64,000 bases of DNA. Origin: Liolophura sinensis. Taxonomy: Eukaryota > Mollusca > Polyplacophora > Chitonida > Chitonidae. Made by a program: the position numbers and the translations under genes. Numbering within the stretch: position 1 is the stretch's first letter; the number at the start of each line of letters is the position of its first letter. The DNA lies in NCBI RefSeq assembly GCF_032854445.1, contig NC_088300.1, forward strand, positions 67,862,984-67,926,983, read 5' to 3'. Positions 1 through 12,800 of this stretch are shown one piece after another. Under the pieces are notes generated by a model. That model made no database searches. It saw only the letters and a list, made by a program, of their open reading frames with translations, and was not told where the DNA came from.

Positions 1-504
1 TGGAAAGAAAACTCAAGTTATTTTTCCAATGACTATCTTAAAACACAGGCATTCAGAGCAATTATTTCAGAAGATTTCATTGTTGTCATTGTTTTGTTTT
101 GTAAACCCCGATTTATTAAACGGTTGATTAGAATCCGTTCTTCAAAGTTTCTTGGCTACAAACTAAGTAAAAAAAACAACAGCAAAAAACACCTCTGTAT
201 TAAGGTGAGAGAACTGAGACACCATAGGGTCCATGTATGGATGTATTTAAACAAAATTAAAAAACCCCAATCCTTCTAGGATTTAATGGGATAATGATAT
301 AAGTGTTCCTCCGATCATTAGCCTGGAAGGTGCTTGGGAGTCTGCAGGGGATGAAGGGACTACCAGTACATTAGCATATCCATGGTCAGGCATCTCCACG
401 GTGACGTCCGCACATATATACACACACACACTGTATAGGCACCACAAACTCTGTTTGATAAAGGTGAACTCACTGTTCCTCAAAGTGACCTGAAAGTACA
501 TGGA

Positions 505-771
505 TTTATTTATTCATTTCATTGGTGTTTTATGCCATACTCAAGAATGTTTCACTTAAGCGACGGCGGCCAGCATTATGGTGGGTGGAAAACCGGGCAG
601 TGCTCGGGGGAAACCTGCAACCATCTGCAGGTTGCTGACCGACCTTCCCACGTACGGCTGGAGAGGAAGTCAGCATGAGCTGGACTTGAACTCACAGCGA
701 CCGCACTGGTGAGAGACAGCTGGGTCTTTCCGCTGTGCTAGCTCGCTAACCAACTGAGCCACAGAGGCCCC
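505..771 (-). mobile_element. SINE family A, full length
   Basis: Same structure as the copy at 4861. It is flanked by a 15-bp target duplication CTGAAAGTACATGGA (490-504 and 772-786). Confidence 0.92.
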
Positions 772-904
772 CTGAAAGTACATGGAAGCATTTAATGCAC
801 TACAAAGCACAAAGTTTCCAGACCCATGGCCCAAACATATGTTTCCCGTATTTTTTTTTTTTTTTTTTTTTTGTGCATGATGGCCATGGTGAAGAACAGT
901 TTCA

Positions 905-945
905 TTGTAAATTGATTTATTTATTTGATTGGTGTTTTACACAGT
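905..945 (-). mobile_element. SINE family A, tail fragment
   Basis: Only the TTTATTTATTTGATTGGTG..TACTC tail is left, with an ATT microsatellite following at about 990-1011. Confidence 0.6.
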
Positions 946-1024
946 ACTCTCACTGCAAACTGACTGAGTTACCTTCAATAAATAAAGATATTATTATTAT
1001 TATTATTATTATAAAAGAAAATAC

Positions 1025-1182
1025 TTTTCAAGGATCTAATATCTTATGTTTCTAGGACATTCAAGAACAATTCATTTTAAATATAGCTACCTTCATGTGG
1101 AGATTAATGTAAACCTTTTTTGAACAGCTTGTTTACCCCTCTATTTACATCACAATGCAGTATATGACAACACTGAAAATAT
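1025..1182. repeat. Unnamed dispersed repeat, copy 1
   Basis: Shares blocks with 20597-20765 in the same orientation (TTTCAAGGAT.TAATA, TATGTTTC, ATGTGGAGA, CA.AATGCA.TATGAC, AACACTGAAAA). No TIR or tRNA head is recognised. Confidence 0.55.
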
Positions 1183-2210
1183 GAGTACTGTCATAAGCTA
1201 ATCTGCCTTTCCAAAGTGACTGTATAAGACAACTGACAAAACTGGAGTAAAATGGTCTAAAAATAAAATAACAGAATTCAAACAATTGGCTTGTTTAATG
1301 CCATCCCTAAATGCCTTCAAAAAACTTCACTCAACTTGTGTCTCAGGTACACCCAGTTCAAACGCACACGCTTTCTGGCTTTATCACACAGAGTTTGCAG
1401 CTACGAGGATCAGGTACATGAAAAACAGCTTATACACATGTTCTCACTTTAGACTAAAAGCTTTACTTAATTTCATATAAATATATGTAGATATTTTGTT
1501 CCAGTTACATAAGCACAATGCTATATTCTACTGTTTACATAGTGCACAGAAGAATGATGACATGGAATTTGCAGGGATGTGAAAATGACTTGTGCTCTAG
1601 CTATGTTCTAATGATCTTCATTTAACTGTTTCGAATTTGATTTAAATATAATGTACATGAATTTAAAAAAAAAAGGTTTGGGGATGGTGTGAACATTATA
1701 TAAAACTAGAACAAGAAGGAAGCTCCCTAATGGGAGATGGGGGTGAACATTATGGGGATGGTGTGAACATTATATAAAACTAAAACAAGAAGGAAGCTCC
1801 CTAATCCTCCCCCCCCCCCCAACTGATATACAAGTGAACAGATAGCAATAGATAGTCTGTAATTATATAGGTTACATGTACCAGAGATTTGACATAGAGA
1901 TATACTGTATGAGGTCAACTAGGCAGGTAAATGTAGGTCATGTTAAGGTCAAGTTATGGCTTTCTAGATTCAGATAACTATAAAATCCAAGGCTAACTAA
2001 TGCCAGCTGGTGAATTCTCACCTGTCCAATAGCAAGCTAGGACAAGGTGAGAACTTGCCCACAGAGATATCTATCGTTTATCACCTTTCAACGCTACAAA
2101 CTATAAAGCCCCAGACGACAACAAAATTGCTGTTGATAACAACAGTGTCATACTGACATATATGTACCTGTATATATACACATGGAAATATAAAAGTAAA
2201 TTACAACTGA

Positions 2211-2246
2211 CCCAGTTGCGGTCAGTAAATACTGACCGCAACTGGG
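2211..2246. repeat. Perfect 17-bp-stem hairpin (copy 2 at 6193-6228)
   Basis: CCCAGTTGCGGTCAGTA pairs perfectly with 2230-2246 around a 2-base centre. In copy 2 the arms are intact at 16 bp with an AAAA loop; the single change falls in the loop. Confidence 0.8.
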
Positions 2247-3074
2247 GCACTATAGTGATAAGTGGTCACTGTGTCGCTCAGCGAAGAATCGATGGGAAAA
2301 TCTGACCTCTTTCTACAGGATAAAGGCGTTATGATTTAAGTCGACTGTACTGAGGGGACAGCTGGAGTGGCAATGATCGCCAGGAAAATAAATCATGTAC
2401 CTGACACTCTTGACAAAGACTAACCCTCCAGGTTTATGCCAAATCTTTTTGAACCTGTGTTTAACGCAGTCAGTACAGTGAAATAGAGCTCAAGGACATT
2501 AAAACATAATTAAGGGATTGCTGAGGGTAGCGGTATAACAGTCCTGTAGTTGGTGGTATTCCATCTATGCTGGTCTTCTTGATCTACCTTTGAGGTGTGT
2601 AAAAGTGCACAAGCTTAGCACTGCCTTAGAGGAGTACAACATGAAAAAAAAAAGACAATGACAAAGATCAGAGGCATTATCACTCATGGTAACAAGGACT
2701 GAGAGAAACCCAGCACCGTGCTGATAAGTGCTTGAGTTTCAAGTTTACTGGACAGCTGACCTTAACAAAAAAAGCTTACCCAGACACCAGCGCCACTTTC
2801 CCCTACACTCACAATCACCTTGGGTGGATATGCATACAGAAAACTCCCTGTAATTATCGTACTCTATACATGTGTAGCTGTGCAAATTGACCAACCTATA
2901 GAGGTAAAAATTGGCTGGGTGACGTGATTTGTGGATGATTTGATATTTCCCTCTGTATGCCATCGAATCCTAACAATAAAAAAACCCATTTATACCTACA
3001 CAAGTATCCAAAAATTCACTTTCTGTCAGATTTCCCAGCATTGTGGTCATAGGTCAGGTATCAGGGATAATCCG

Positions 3075-3078
<4 letters not shown>

Positions 3079-3108
<30 letters not shown>
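3079..3108. repeat. (TA)n microsatellite, long allele
   Basis: Alternating TA, visibly longer than the matching tract at about 7065-7081 in the other copy, as expected for two alleles. Confidence 0.9.
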
Positions 3109-3111
<3 letters not shown>

Positions 3112-3263
3112 GATCCAAATTCCTGTGACCACAAGGTAAAACCAAGTAGAATTTTCATATCCCATTCCTGATCAAAATGCTTAACTGAGACCAGTTTATT
3201 CTGGATTTTTCCTGAAGAAAGTAGACATTCAACACTTTTAACTCTCTCTCTCTCTCAAAAAAA

Positions 3264-3360
3264 AAGTCATTTTCATAGAACTCAGGCACATTAGGCTTGT
3301 CATTTTCATAGAACTCAGTCGAATTAGGCTTGTCATTTTCATAGAACTCAGTAACATTAA
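3264..3360. repeat. 36-bp tandem repeat, three units
   Basis: TCATTTTCATAGAACTCAG followed by ..ATTAGGCTTG, repeated three times after a (TC)n run. Present at about 7240-7340 in the duplicate as well. Confidence 0.8.
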
Positions 3361-4860
3361 GTTTGACCCATAACGGTTTACACTTTATGCTGCCATGTCT
3401 GCTAAAGCATGTGTGGTCACCAATGAAAAGTTAACTGGGCATGCTCAACATTGTTTGTAAACACAGCAACTGCTGTGCTGAAACAACTCCCTATGAAGTG
3501 TTTCATACTGAAGGCCTAGGGTCATGCACTACTCCTTTGCCATATCCCCCTCAGGTGTAACAGATTGATGATCCCCCAGGACAAAACCAGTGCACCTGGA
3601 CAAACCGCTCTCTCTCCCCACCCTCCTACCCCTTAAGCCCTGCCAAGGCAAAATTTCACTGGTTCTTGTAGGAATTCAACCAGACAAATGACTAATGCCT
3701 AACACTGGTGCCCCTGAAAACAGATTCTGACAACCGGGGTGACATCATGTGCATGTTTGACTGCATGTGACCCAACACGACCAGTTGGGCCGGAAAATGT
3801 GAGCCACAAAAATATGACTAATACCCTAACAGAATTTCTTTCACTGCATATGTTACAAAATCAAATGCACTTGAAATTTGCTCAAGGGGAAACAACTCAA
3901 CCAAACAAAGCCTGAGCATGACTTCATTTTTAAGAAATTGACACATAGGATTGATATTCTTGACACCATTGACAAATTAAGAAGAGTTAGCGAGAAGCAC
4001 TGGGAATTCCAGAGAGGGAATATCAGCATATTACAGAAATAGTCAAACCCCACAAAAGACTGTATTGCCAATTACTTGGTCACTTATTGATTATAGCGCT
4101 GGGTCCAGCAAATCCTTCAGTCACATCGAAGACGGGGCGGTTTCCTAGAAGCGGCAGGAGGCCACATGATGGAAACATTTTCTTGTCTGGCATTCCACGA
4201 GCCGAGCCGCAGCCAGCCATGGTGGCACTGAGAGGCCATCAAAAGCTTCCCGTGTCAGATGGTGTGAAAAATGAGTTTAATAATATCCATCCAATCCAGA
4301 AACCTGAGCATGCTTCACTGCACAGAGATACTGGCATACGATTTCTCCTGTGGCACACTTTCATTATCCGGCCCCAAGATAAAGGTATTCCCCGTTCAAA
4401 GCACGTTTCTACTTTACATGTACATCAATAAGATCAACATAACCATTACATTAACCCATTAATTATGCATGACGACTGTAACTTTCACAAAGACACCCGG
4501 CCAAATCAGCACGCATGTCAAATCCCAAAAACCTTCGTAAAAACATACGGCAATCACTCACTAACTTTAGTGATAAACAAAAAATGTTCACAGTGTAATA
4601 TTCTATGTACACACACAACAAACTGATTAGTTTTCTGACGATGTAACAGAATACAATAGTACCACCTTTGCCTGTTGGCATTTTAATTACAGCATAGCCG
4701 TTTTATTAGTCCCTTAGAGCATATAAACATTCTGACATTCTCACAGTTTGACACTACTCTGCGTTACATACTCGGCTATCGCATGGCCAACAGTGTAACA
4801 CATACTTAATACGCCCTGATCTGTGCTATTACATGAAACCGATTAATGCTATGCCATCGA

Positions 4861-5126
4861 TTTTTTTTTTTTTTTGATTGTTGTTTTACGCCGTACTCAA
4901 GAATATTTCACTTATACGACGGCGGCCAGCATTATGGTGGGTGGAAACCGGGCAGAACCCGGGGGAAACCCACGACCATCCGCAGGTTGCTGACAGACCT
5001 TCCCACGTACGGCCGGAGAGGAAGCCAGCATAGGCTGGTCTTGAACTCACAGCGACCGCATTGGTGAGAGGCTTCTGGGTCACTACGCTGCGCTAGCGCG
5101 CTAACCGACTGAGCCACGGAGGCCCC
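4861..5126 (-). mobile_element. tRNA-derived SINE (family A), full length
   Basis: On the minus strand it has a tRNA-like head with box A TGGCTCAGTCGG and box B GAGTTCAAGACC, a body, the tail ATTCTTGAGTACGGCG.., and a terminal poly(A) (poly-T at 4861-4875). It is flanked by 12-bp direct repeats CTATGCCATCGA (4849-4860 and 5127-5138). The duplicate block has the empty site, which proves the boundaries. Confidence 0.95.
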
Positions 5127-5159
5127 CTATGCCATCGACACAGATATCATACAGGTGTT

Positions 5160-5953
5160 TGCCAGTGTATAGAAGATCACAGATAGCATATCAGTGGTAA
5201 AATCAGTTACCTTACAGATGCAAGATCACAGGGGTCATATAGGTAGAAGATCACAGATAGCACATCAGTGGTAAAATCAGTTACCTTACAGATGCAAGAT
5301 CACAGAGGTCATATAGATAAAAGATCACAGATAGCATATCAGTGGTAAAATTGGTTACCTTACACATGCAAGATCACAGGGGTAAATCACAGATGTCATA
5401 ACAGTGGTAAAATCAGTTACCTTACAGATGCAAGATCACTTGGGTCATATTGGTGAAGACCACAGACATCACAAGGGTGGTAAGACCAGATGTCACACTG
5501 AGGTGTGACTGATCTCATACTGACATATAAGATCACAGGTGTTATACAGGCATGTATCAGTGTATAGAAGGCCACAGATATTACATGGGTGGTAAGACCA
5601 AATGTCATACTGAGGTGAAGATCACAGGTGTTATACAGGCAGGCCACAGATATCATATGGTTGGTAAGGCCAGATGTCATACTGAGGTGTAAGATAACAG
5701 GTGTCATACAAGCCTGTTCTAGTGTATAGAAGGCCACAGATATCACATGGGTGGTAAGGCCAGATGTCATACTGAGGTGTAAGATCACAGGTGTTATACA
5801 GGCATTTGCCAGTGTATAGAAGACCACAAATATCATATGGGTGGTAAGGCCAGATGTTATACCGAGGTGTAAGATCAAAGGTGCCATGCACGTAAAAGAC
5901 AATAATTGTCATAAAGGTGTGTGCCATTATATAGACGACCACCTGAATCACAT
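5160..5953. repeat. Compound minisatellite, 74-bp then 90-bp periods
   Basis: The left part repeats at about 74-75 bp (AGATCACAGATAGCA at 5173, 5247, 5322). The right part repeats at 72-90 bp (GCCACAGATAT at 5571, 5643, 5733 and a variant at 5823). Because 90 is a multiple of 3, it produces open frames of up to 161 codons that are not a gene. Confidence 0.85.
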
Positions 5954-6153
5954 NNNNNNNNNNNNNNNNNNNNNNNNNNNNNNNNNNNNNNNNNNNNNNN
6001 NNNNNNNNNNNNNNNNNNNNNNNNNNNNNNNNNNNNNNNNNNNNNNNNNNNNNNNNNNNNNNNNNNNNNNNNNNNNNNNNNNNNNNNNNNNNNNNNNNNN
6101 NNNNNNNNNNNNNNNNNNNNNNNNNNNNNNNNNNNNNNNNNNNNNNNNNNNNN
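5954..6153. other. Assembly gap of exactly 200 N
   Basis: Two hundred consecutive N bases. The round number suggests a scaffolding placeholder, not a measured size. It lies exactly between the two copies of the duplicated block. Confidence 0.99.
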
Positions 6154-9100
6154 TATATACACATGGGGAATATAAAAGTAAATTACAACTGACCCAGTTG
6201 CGGTCAGTAAAAACTGACCGCAACTGGGGGCACTATAGTGATAAGTGGTCACTGTGTCGCTCAGCGAAGAATCGATGGAAAATCTGACCTCTTTCTACAG
6301 GATAAAGGCGTTATGATTTAAGTCGACTGTACTGAGGGACAGCTGGAGTGGCAATGATCGCCAGGAAAATAAATCATGTACCTGGCACTCTTGACAAAGA
6401 CTAACCCCTCCAGGTTTATGCCAAATCTTTTTGAACCTGTGTTTCACGCAGTCAGTACAGTGAAATAGAGCTCAAGGACATTAAAACATAATTAAGGGAT
6501 TGCTGAGGGTAGCGGTATAACAGTCCTGTAGTTGGTGGTATTCCATCTATGCTGGTCTTCTTGATCTACCTTTGAGGTGTGTAAAAGTGCACAAGCTTAG
6601 CACTGCCTTAGAGGAGTACAACATGAAAAAAAAAAAAAAGACAATGACAAAGATCAGAGGCATTATCACTCATGGTAACAAGGACTGAGAGAAACCCAGC
6701 ACCGTGCTGATAAGTGCTTGAGTTTCAAGTTTACTGGACAGCTGACCTTAACAAAAAAAGCTTACCCAGACACCAGCGCCACTTTCCCCTACACTCACAA
6801 TCACCTTGGGTGGATATGCATACAGAAAACTCCCTGTAATTATCGTACTCTATACATGTGTAGCTGTGCAAATTGACCAACCTATAGAGGTAAAAAACTG
6901 GCTGGGTGACGTGATTTGTGGATGATTTGATATTTCCCTCTGTATGCCATCGAATCTTAACAATAAAAACCCCATTTATACCTACACAAGTATCCAAAAA
7001 TTCACTTTCTGTCAGATTTCCCAGCATTGTGGTCATAAGTCAGGTATCAGGGATAACCCGAACATATATATATATATATACATATGATCCAAATTCCTGT
7101 GACCACAAGGTAAAACCAAGTAGAATTTTCATATCCCATTCCTGATCAAAATGCTTAACTGAGACCAGTTTATTCTGGATTTTTCCTGAAGAAAGTAGAC
7201 ATTCAACACTTTTAACTCTCTCTCTCTCTCAAAAAAAAAAGTCATTTTCATAGAACTCAGTCACATTAGGCTTGTCATTTTCATAGAACTCAGTCGAATT
7301 AGGCTTGTCATTTTCATAGAACTCAGTAACATTAAGTTTGACCCATAACGGTTTACACTTTATGCTGCCATGTCTGCTAAAGCATGTGTGGTCACCAATG
7401 AAAAGTTAACTGGGCATGCTCCAACATTGTTTGTAAACACAGCAACTGCTGTGCTGAAACAACTCCCTATGAAGTGTTTCATACTGAAGCCTAGGGTCAT
7501 GCACTACTCCTTTGCCATATCCCCCTCAGGTGTAACAGATTGATGATCCCCCAGGACAAAACCAGTGCACCTGGACAAACCGCCTCTCTCTCCCCACCCT
7601 CCCACCCCTTAAGCCCTGCCAAGGCAAAATTTCACTGGTTCTTGTAGGAATTCAACCAGACAAATGACTAATGCCTAACACTGGTGCCCCTGAAAACAGA
7701 TTCTGACAACCGGGGTGACATCATGTGCATGTTTGACTGCATGTGACCCAACACGACCAGTTGGGCTGGAAAATGTGAGCCACAAAAATATGACTAATAC
7801 CCTAACAGAATTTCTTTCACTGCATATGTTACAAAATCAAATGCACTTGAAATTTGCTCAAGGGGAAACAACTCAACCAAACAAAGCCTGAGCATGACTT
7901 CATTTTTAAGAAATTGACACATAGGATTGATATTCTTGACACCATTGACAAATTAAGAAGAGTTAGCGAGAAGCACTGGGAATTCCAGAGAGGGAATATC
8001 AGCATATTACAGAAATAGTCAAACCCCACAAAAGACTGTATTGCCAATTACTTGGTCACTTATTGATTATAGCGCTGGGTCCAGCAAATCCTTCAGTCAC
8101 ATCGAAGACGGGGCGGTTTCCTGGAAGCGGCAGGAGGCCACATGATGGAAACATTTTCTTGTCTGGCATTCCACGAGCCGAGCCCGCAGCCAGCCATGGT
8201 GGCACTGAGAGGCCATCAAAAGCTTCCCGTGTCAGATGGTGTGAAAAATGAGTTTAATAATATCCATCCAATCCAGAAACCTGAGCATGCTTCACTGCAC
8301 AGAGATACTGGGCATACGATTTCTCCTGTGGCACACTTTCATTATCCGGCCCCAAGATAAAGGTATTCCCCGTTCAAAGCACGTTTCTACTTTACATGTA
8401 CATCAATAAGATCAACATAACCATTACATTAACCCCATTAATTATGCATGACGACTGTAACTTTCACAAAGACACCCGGCCAAATCAGCATGCATGTCAA
8501 ATCCCAAAAACCTTCGTAAAAACATATGGCAATCACTCACTAACTTTAGTGATAAACAAAAAATGTTCACAGTGTAATATTCTATGTACACACACAACAA
8601 ACTGATTAGTTTTCTGACGATGTAACAGAATACAATAGTACCACCTTTGCCTGTTGGCATTTTAATTACAGCATAGCCGGTTTTATTAGTCCCTTAGAGC
8701 ATATAAACATTCTGACATTCTCACAGTTTGACACTACTCTGCGTTACATACTCGACTATCGCATGGCCAACAGTGTAACACATACTTAATACGCCCTGAT
8801 CTGTGCTATTACATGAAACCGATTAATGCTATGCCATCGACACAGATATCATACAGGTGTTTGCCAGTATATAGATCACAGATAGCATATCAGTGGTAAA
8901 ATCAGTTACTTACAGATGCAAGATCACAGGGGTCATATAGGTAGAAGATCACAGATAGCACATCAGTGGTAAAATCAGTTACCTTACAGATGCAAGATCA
9001 CAGAGGTCATATAGATAAAAGATCACAGATAGCATATCAGTGGTAAAATTGGTTACCTTACACATGCAAGATCACAGGGGTAAATCACAGATGTCATAAC

Positions 9101-9651
9101 AGTGGTAAAATCAGTTACCTTACAGATGCAAGATCACTTGGGTCATATAGGTGAAGACCACAGACATCACAAGGGTGGTAAGACCAGATGTCACACTGAG
9201 GTGTGACTGATCTCATACTGACATATAAGATCACAGGTGTTATACAGGCATGTATCAGTGTATAGAAGGCCACAGATATTACATGGGTGGTAAGACCAAA
9301 TGTCATACTGAGGTGAAGATCACAGGTGTTATACAGGCAGGCCACAGATATCATATGGTTGGTAAGGCCAGATGTCATACTGAGGTGTAAGATAACAGGT
9401 GTCATACAAGCCTGTTCTAGTGTATAGAAGGCCACAGATATCACATGGGTGGTAAGGCCAGATGTCATACTGAGGTGTAAGATCACAGGTGTTATACAGG
9501 CATTTGCCAGTGTATAGAAGACCACAAATATCATATGGGTGGTAAGGCCAGATGTTATACCGAGGTGTAAGATCAAAGGTGCCATGCACGTAAAAGACAA
9601 TAATTGTCATACAGGTGTGTGCCATTATATAGACGACCACCTGTATCACAT
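6154..9651. repeat. Duplicated block, copy 2 (no SINE)
   Basis: Second copy of 2173-5953, beginning right after the gap. It has the empty SINE target site at 8829-8840 and a shorter TA tract near 7065. Sequence continues uniquely after about 9651. Confidence 0.95.
6193..6228. repeat. Hairpin, duplicate copy
   Basis: Counterpart of 2211-2246, with 16-bp perfect arms and a 4-base loop. Confidence 0.8.
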
Positions 9652-9830
9652 GAGTGGTAAAACCAATTATCATACAGAAGATCACACAGACCACACAGGT
9701 AGAAGGCCATAGATGTTATACTGTACAGGTGTGAAACCACAGATGTTATACAGGTGTGAAACCACAGATGTCATACAAGTGTGAAACCACAGATGTCATT
9801 CAGGCATTTGTGCTTGCCAATGAACTTCAT
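8840..9830. repeat. Compound minisatellite, second copy with extra units
   Basis: Same array as 5160-5953, continuing past the gap-truncated end of copy 1 with about 30-bp units (GTGAAACCACAGATGTTATA and variants) near 9730-9800. Confidence 0.85.
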
Positions 9831-9831
9831 G

Positions 9832-12800
9832 TAAGGCCACATGAACAGCACTACCTGCAGTGTCACAAACAGTGCCCATCACTATAAAAGGCCTGGAGAG
9901 GACTGTATAGGGCTTTAACCAATGTCAGACTGTAATACCTTGCAGTTTTTTTATTTCTCATAAAATTTTTGTTATTGTAAAATATATACAGAAATATCGG
10001 TCTATCATTAATACCCAGAGTACCATTTCATGCACTATTGTGTCATTTCAGAAACTTATATGATATTGTAATACTAAACACTAAACAAAAATAATAAAAG
10101 AGATGAGGAGTAGGACAAACAAAAAAGGACATAGTCAGCAACAACGTACATGTAACTTAGTACCCCATTAGCACCTGTGTCTCTTCCAATCTTAAATTAA
10201 TCTCCCTATCAGGTTATTTTCAGTCAAAATTTCCTTGGGTAAGCATTACACATATCTGCTTTAAAGCGGAAAAAATTGTAAGAAGTGAATGGAACTGAAT
10301 TCAGAGTGAAAAGAAAAAAGACTTATAGAACTGGAAACAGACTACAGTTAACAATTACAGTAATCAGCCTGGGATGTCCCCATTTTTTTTTTCTTTTTCA
10401 CAAAACAACAGAACTTCTTAAACTAACGAACAAGACAGATAAACATGAAACATGTTTTTTCATTGTACCGTTCAAATAACTCAATTAAAAGGTTGTGTGA
10501 TTTTCCCCCTTTAAACAAGGCTACTTGTTTTTCCTTGAAGACTTCGCTAGATGCCCAACTAACCATGAAATTGGCTGGGTGGAGCATGGGGGGGGGGGGG
10601 GTGTACGGGACTAGCAGAAGAACACAGAGATAAACACGCACAGCTTTTCATCAACTCTCCAAACTGAGCTAGCTAGCAGAGAGAGAGAGACACACACACT
10701 ATCTAACTGTATTGATCAGCTGATACATTACATCAAAAAAACTGACTGACCTACTATCCTAGATACCAAGCCTCCTGCAGCCTGGCAACAGTGCACAGCC
10801 TGGGTTTATTTAAGACCTGACACATATAAGGTTGGCTCCCAGCTCCCTCATCTACAGATGCTGATGATGCCCACATACACAGCACATCTCATGGATAACA
10901 CCAGTGCAGCACATCAGTTATAGGGCACTTTTACTGAAGTGGTACATGCAATAAACAAATGTCTGTGAGTCAATTTCATATGCTCCCTTAAGAGCTTTGC
11001 CCGCCACTGAGTTAGAGGAGTTAAAAACGACAGAGGTACCCTCCTGAAAAGGGAGGTAAATGATGGCCATGGTGAATCCAGGTCACCACGACATGGTTTC
11101 TTAGCACTTGCCTGCCCTGTTCAGGTCAAACTCAGACAGGCAGCTCGCCAAAAATATTACCTTCAATCTATGAATGGGGCTCAGCCAGCCTGAAAAATCC
11201 ATAGTCAAGTAGGCAGGCTTTGAGATGGGAAGACTCGGGAGGGCTGAGAGGCAGTGTGGAAACAAATGAGGCTGAAAACAGGCAGATTAAGAGCCATAGC
11301 GCTCACAAGGAGCCAGGAATCAGCTATACACCAAGCCTTCGTTTATAACCACAAGCCTCAGTGGTTGAGATAAGACTGGGCGAATTCCTGACAAATTCAC
11401 AGGCCAGGCCAGAACACAAGGGCTTATTAGCAGCCAAGATGAGGGATTAGTGCCAACTTAATCACTGTGGACCAAACAGAGTCAGTGGTTGGAGAGCCTG
11501 GACATGGGAGGGGAGGGAGGCTACTTTATTTATCCCCCCCCAAATCTTTCAGCCTTGTGTTTACATGCACAGTCTGCAGGTTTTCCAACAAGCAAACAAT
11601 TAACACTGTAAATAAATACAATGTATCGTTAATATCATCAAAGCTCAGATTCCTATCATAATCACAGACATATCACTGGGGGGGGGGGGGGGGGGGAGGT
11701 CATGCTGGCCACAGTAAACCACCACAACTCACAACCAACACCACCTCCTCTGCCATTAGCATCCTACATGGATTTGGCTTCTGCTTCGTTTGTTTATCAA
11801 AAAGCCCACTGGTTAAACGCAATAGCCCAGCACCAGAGGTCCCCAAATTGACCACAACAGGGAACACGTGAAGTCAATTACCCACCCCACTTGCCACTTT
11901 ATTCAGACCATTCATCAAACAGCCGGAGGTTTTTCCCCCCCCCCTCCCCTGCACACTTCACAGAACTGTTAAAACTTCCTGACAGGGTGGGGAGGATTGG
12001 GGGAGGGGGGAGGAGAGCGATTTAGGGCTGACATAAAAGTGTGGCTGGGCAAACAATGCTATTGATAGGAGAAACCATCACGCTTACCTCAGCAGTTTAA
12101 AAAAAAGCAACCTGAGGCATAATCATCAATGCTGTTACCACATAATACAGTGTTATCCACCCCATTAATTCATGTATCAATCCCATCAAGCTCACCATCA
12201 CTTTGCCATCACCTGTCAATACCTCGTCCATGACTTCGGATTGCACCACTACCACTATCAGTATAGGGTGTGCCTATCAAATGAGCCACCTACACTAGAC
12301 AACTATATTAAACATATTTCACTTAGTTTATTTTTACTAATTTTCACACAGATAGCAATGTACATTTTTACAGAGATAATAACAACTGAATGTGATAACA
12401 GATGTGCATGACTACGGAAAAAATGACAGATTGGATACATGCAAAACTTTACATATAATGAATCTGTATACCCTATTTCTTCTAATTTTTTGGGCCACCT
12501 GGTCAACTCTTTTTAGCCAGTATACATGTAATTGTAGCAGGAGTATTTAGGCTCTCTTTTCTCACATGGTGAGATCATCTCATGAATGACATACTCATAT
12601 CTTTACTTCTCCAAAGAGCCGGCAAAGAAAGGTAATATTCTGCTTTCAGAACTACTCATATCTGTTTAGAAGAATTAGGGTAGTACTAGATTAGCAAAAC
12701 CAAATATGTAAAGGCCCAAAGAAACAAAAAACTGAAAGAAGACAAAGAGCAAGCCTCTGTATTTGGGTTTAAAATGTTGTAAATCATTAAAAATATCTGA

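Larger units (their letters stand above)
1..2172. other. Left-end intergenic stretch
   Basis: No coding region supported. It contains the SINE at 505-771, a SINE tail at 905-945, the dispersed repeat at 1025-1182, and a partial direct duplication (1680-1736 and 1754-1806, sharing GTGAACATTATATAAAACTA). There is a C-run near 1808-1820. Confidence 0.7.
2173..5953. repeat. Duplicated block, copy 1 (carries a SINE insertion)
   Basis: Nearly identical to 6154-9651 in the same orientation. Differences are scattered SNPs, homopolymer and TA-microsatellite lengths, and one SINE with its target duplication (4861-5138). Removing that SINE gives almost the same length as copy 2. No gene is recognisable inside; short ORFs repeat identically in both copies without family resemblance. 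Confidence 0.95.

Noticed and set aside
4087-4431. 114-codon ORF, shortened to 62 codons in the duplicate (8063-8251)
   Set aside because: A one-base indel between the two haplotype-like copies breaks the frame, so there is no coding constraint.
5417-5902. 161-codon minus-strand ORF (also at 9115-9600)
   Set aside because: It lies entirely in a minisatellite whose 90-bp period keeps any frame open; the repeated peptide has no family resemblance.
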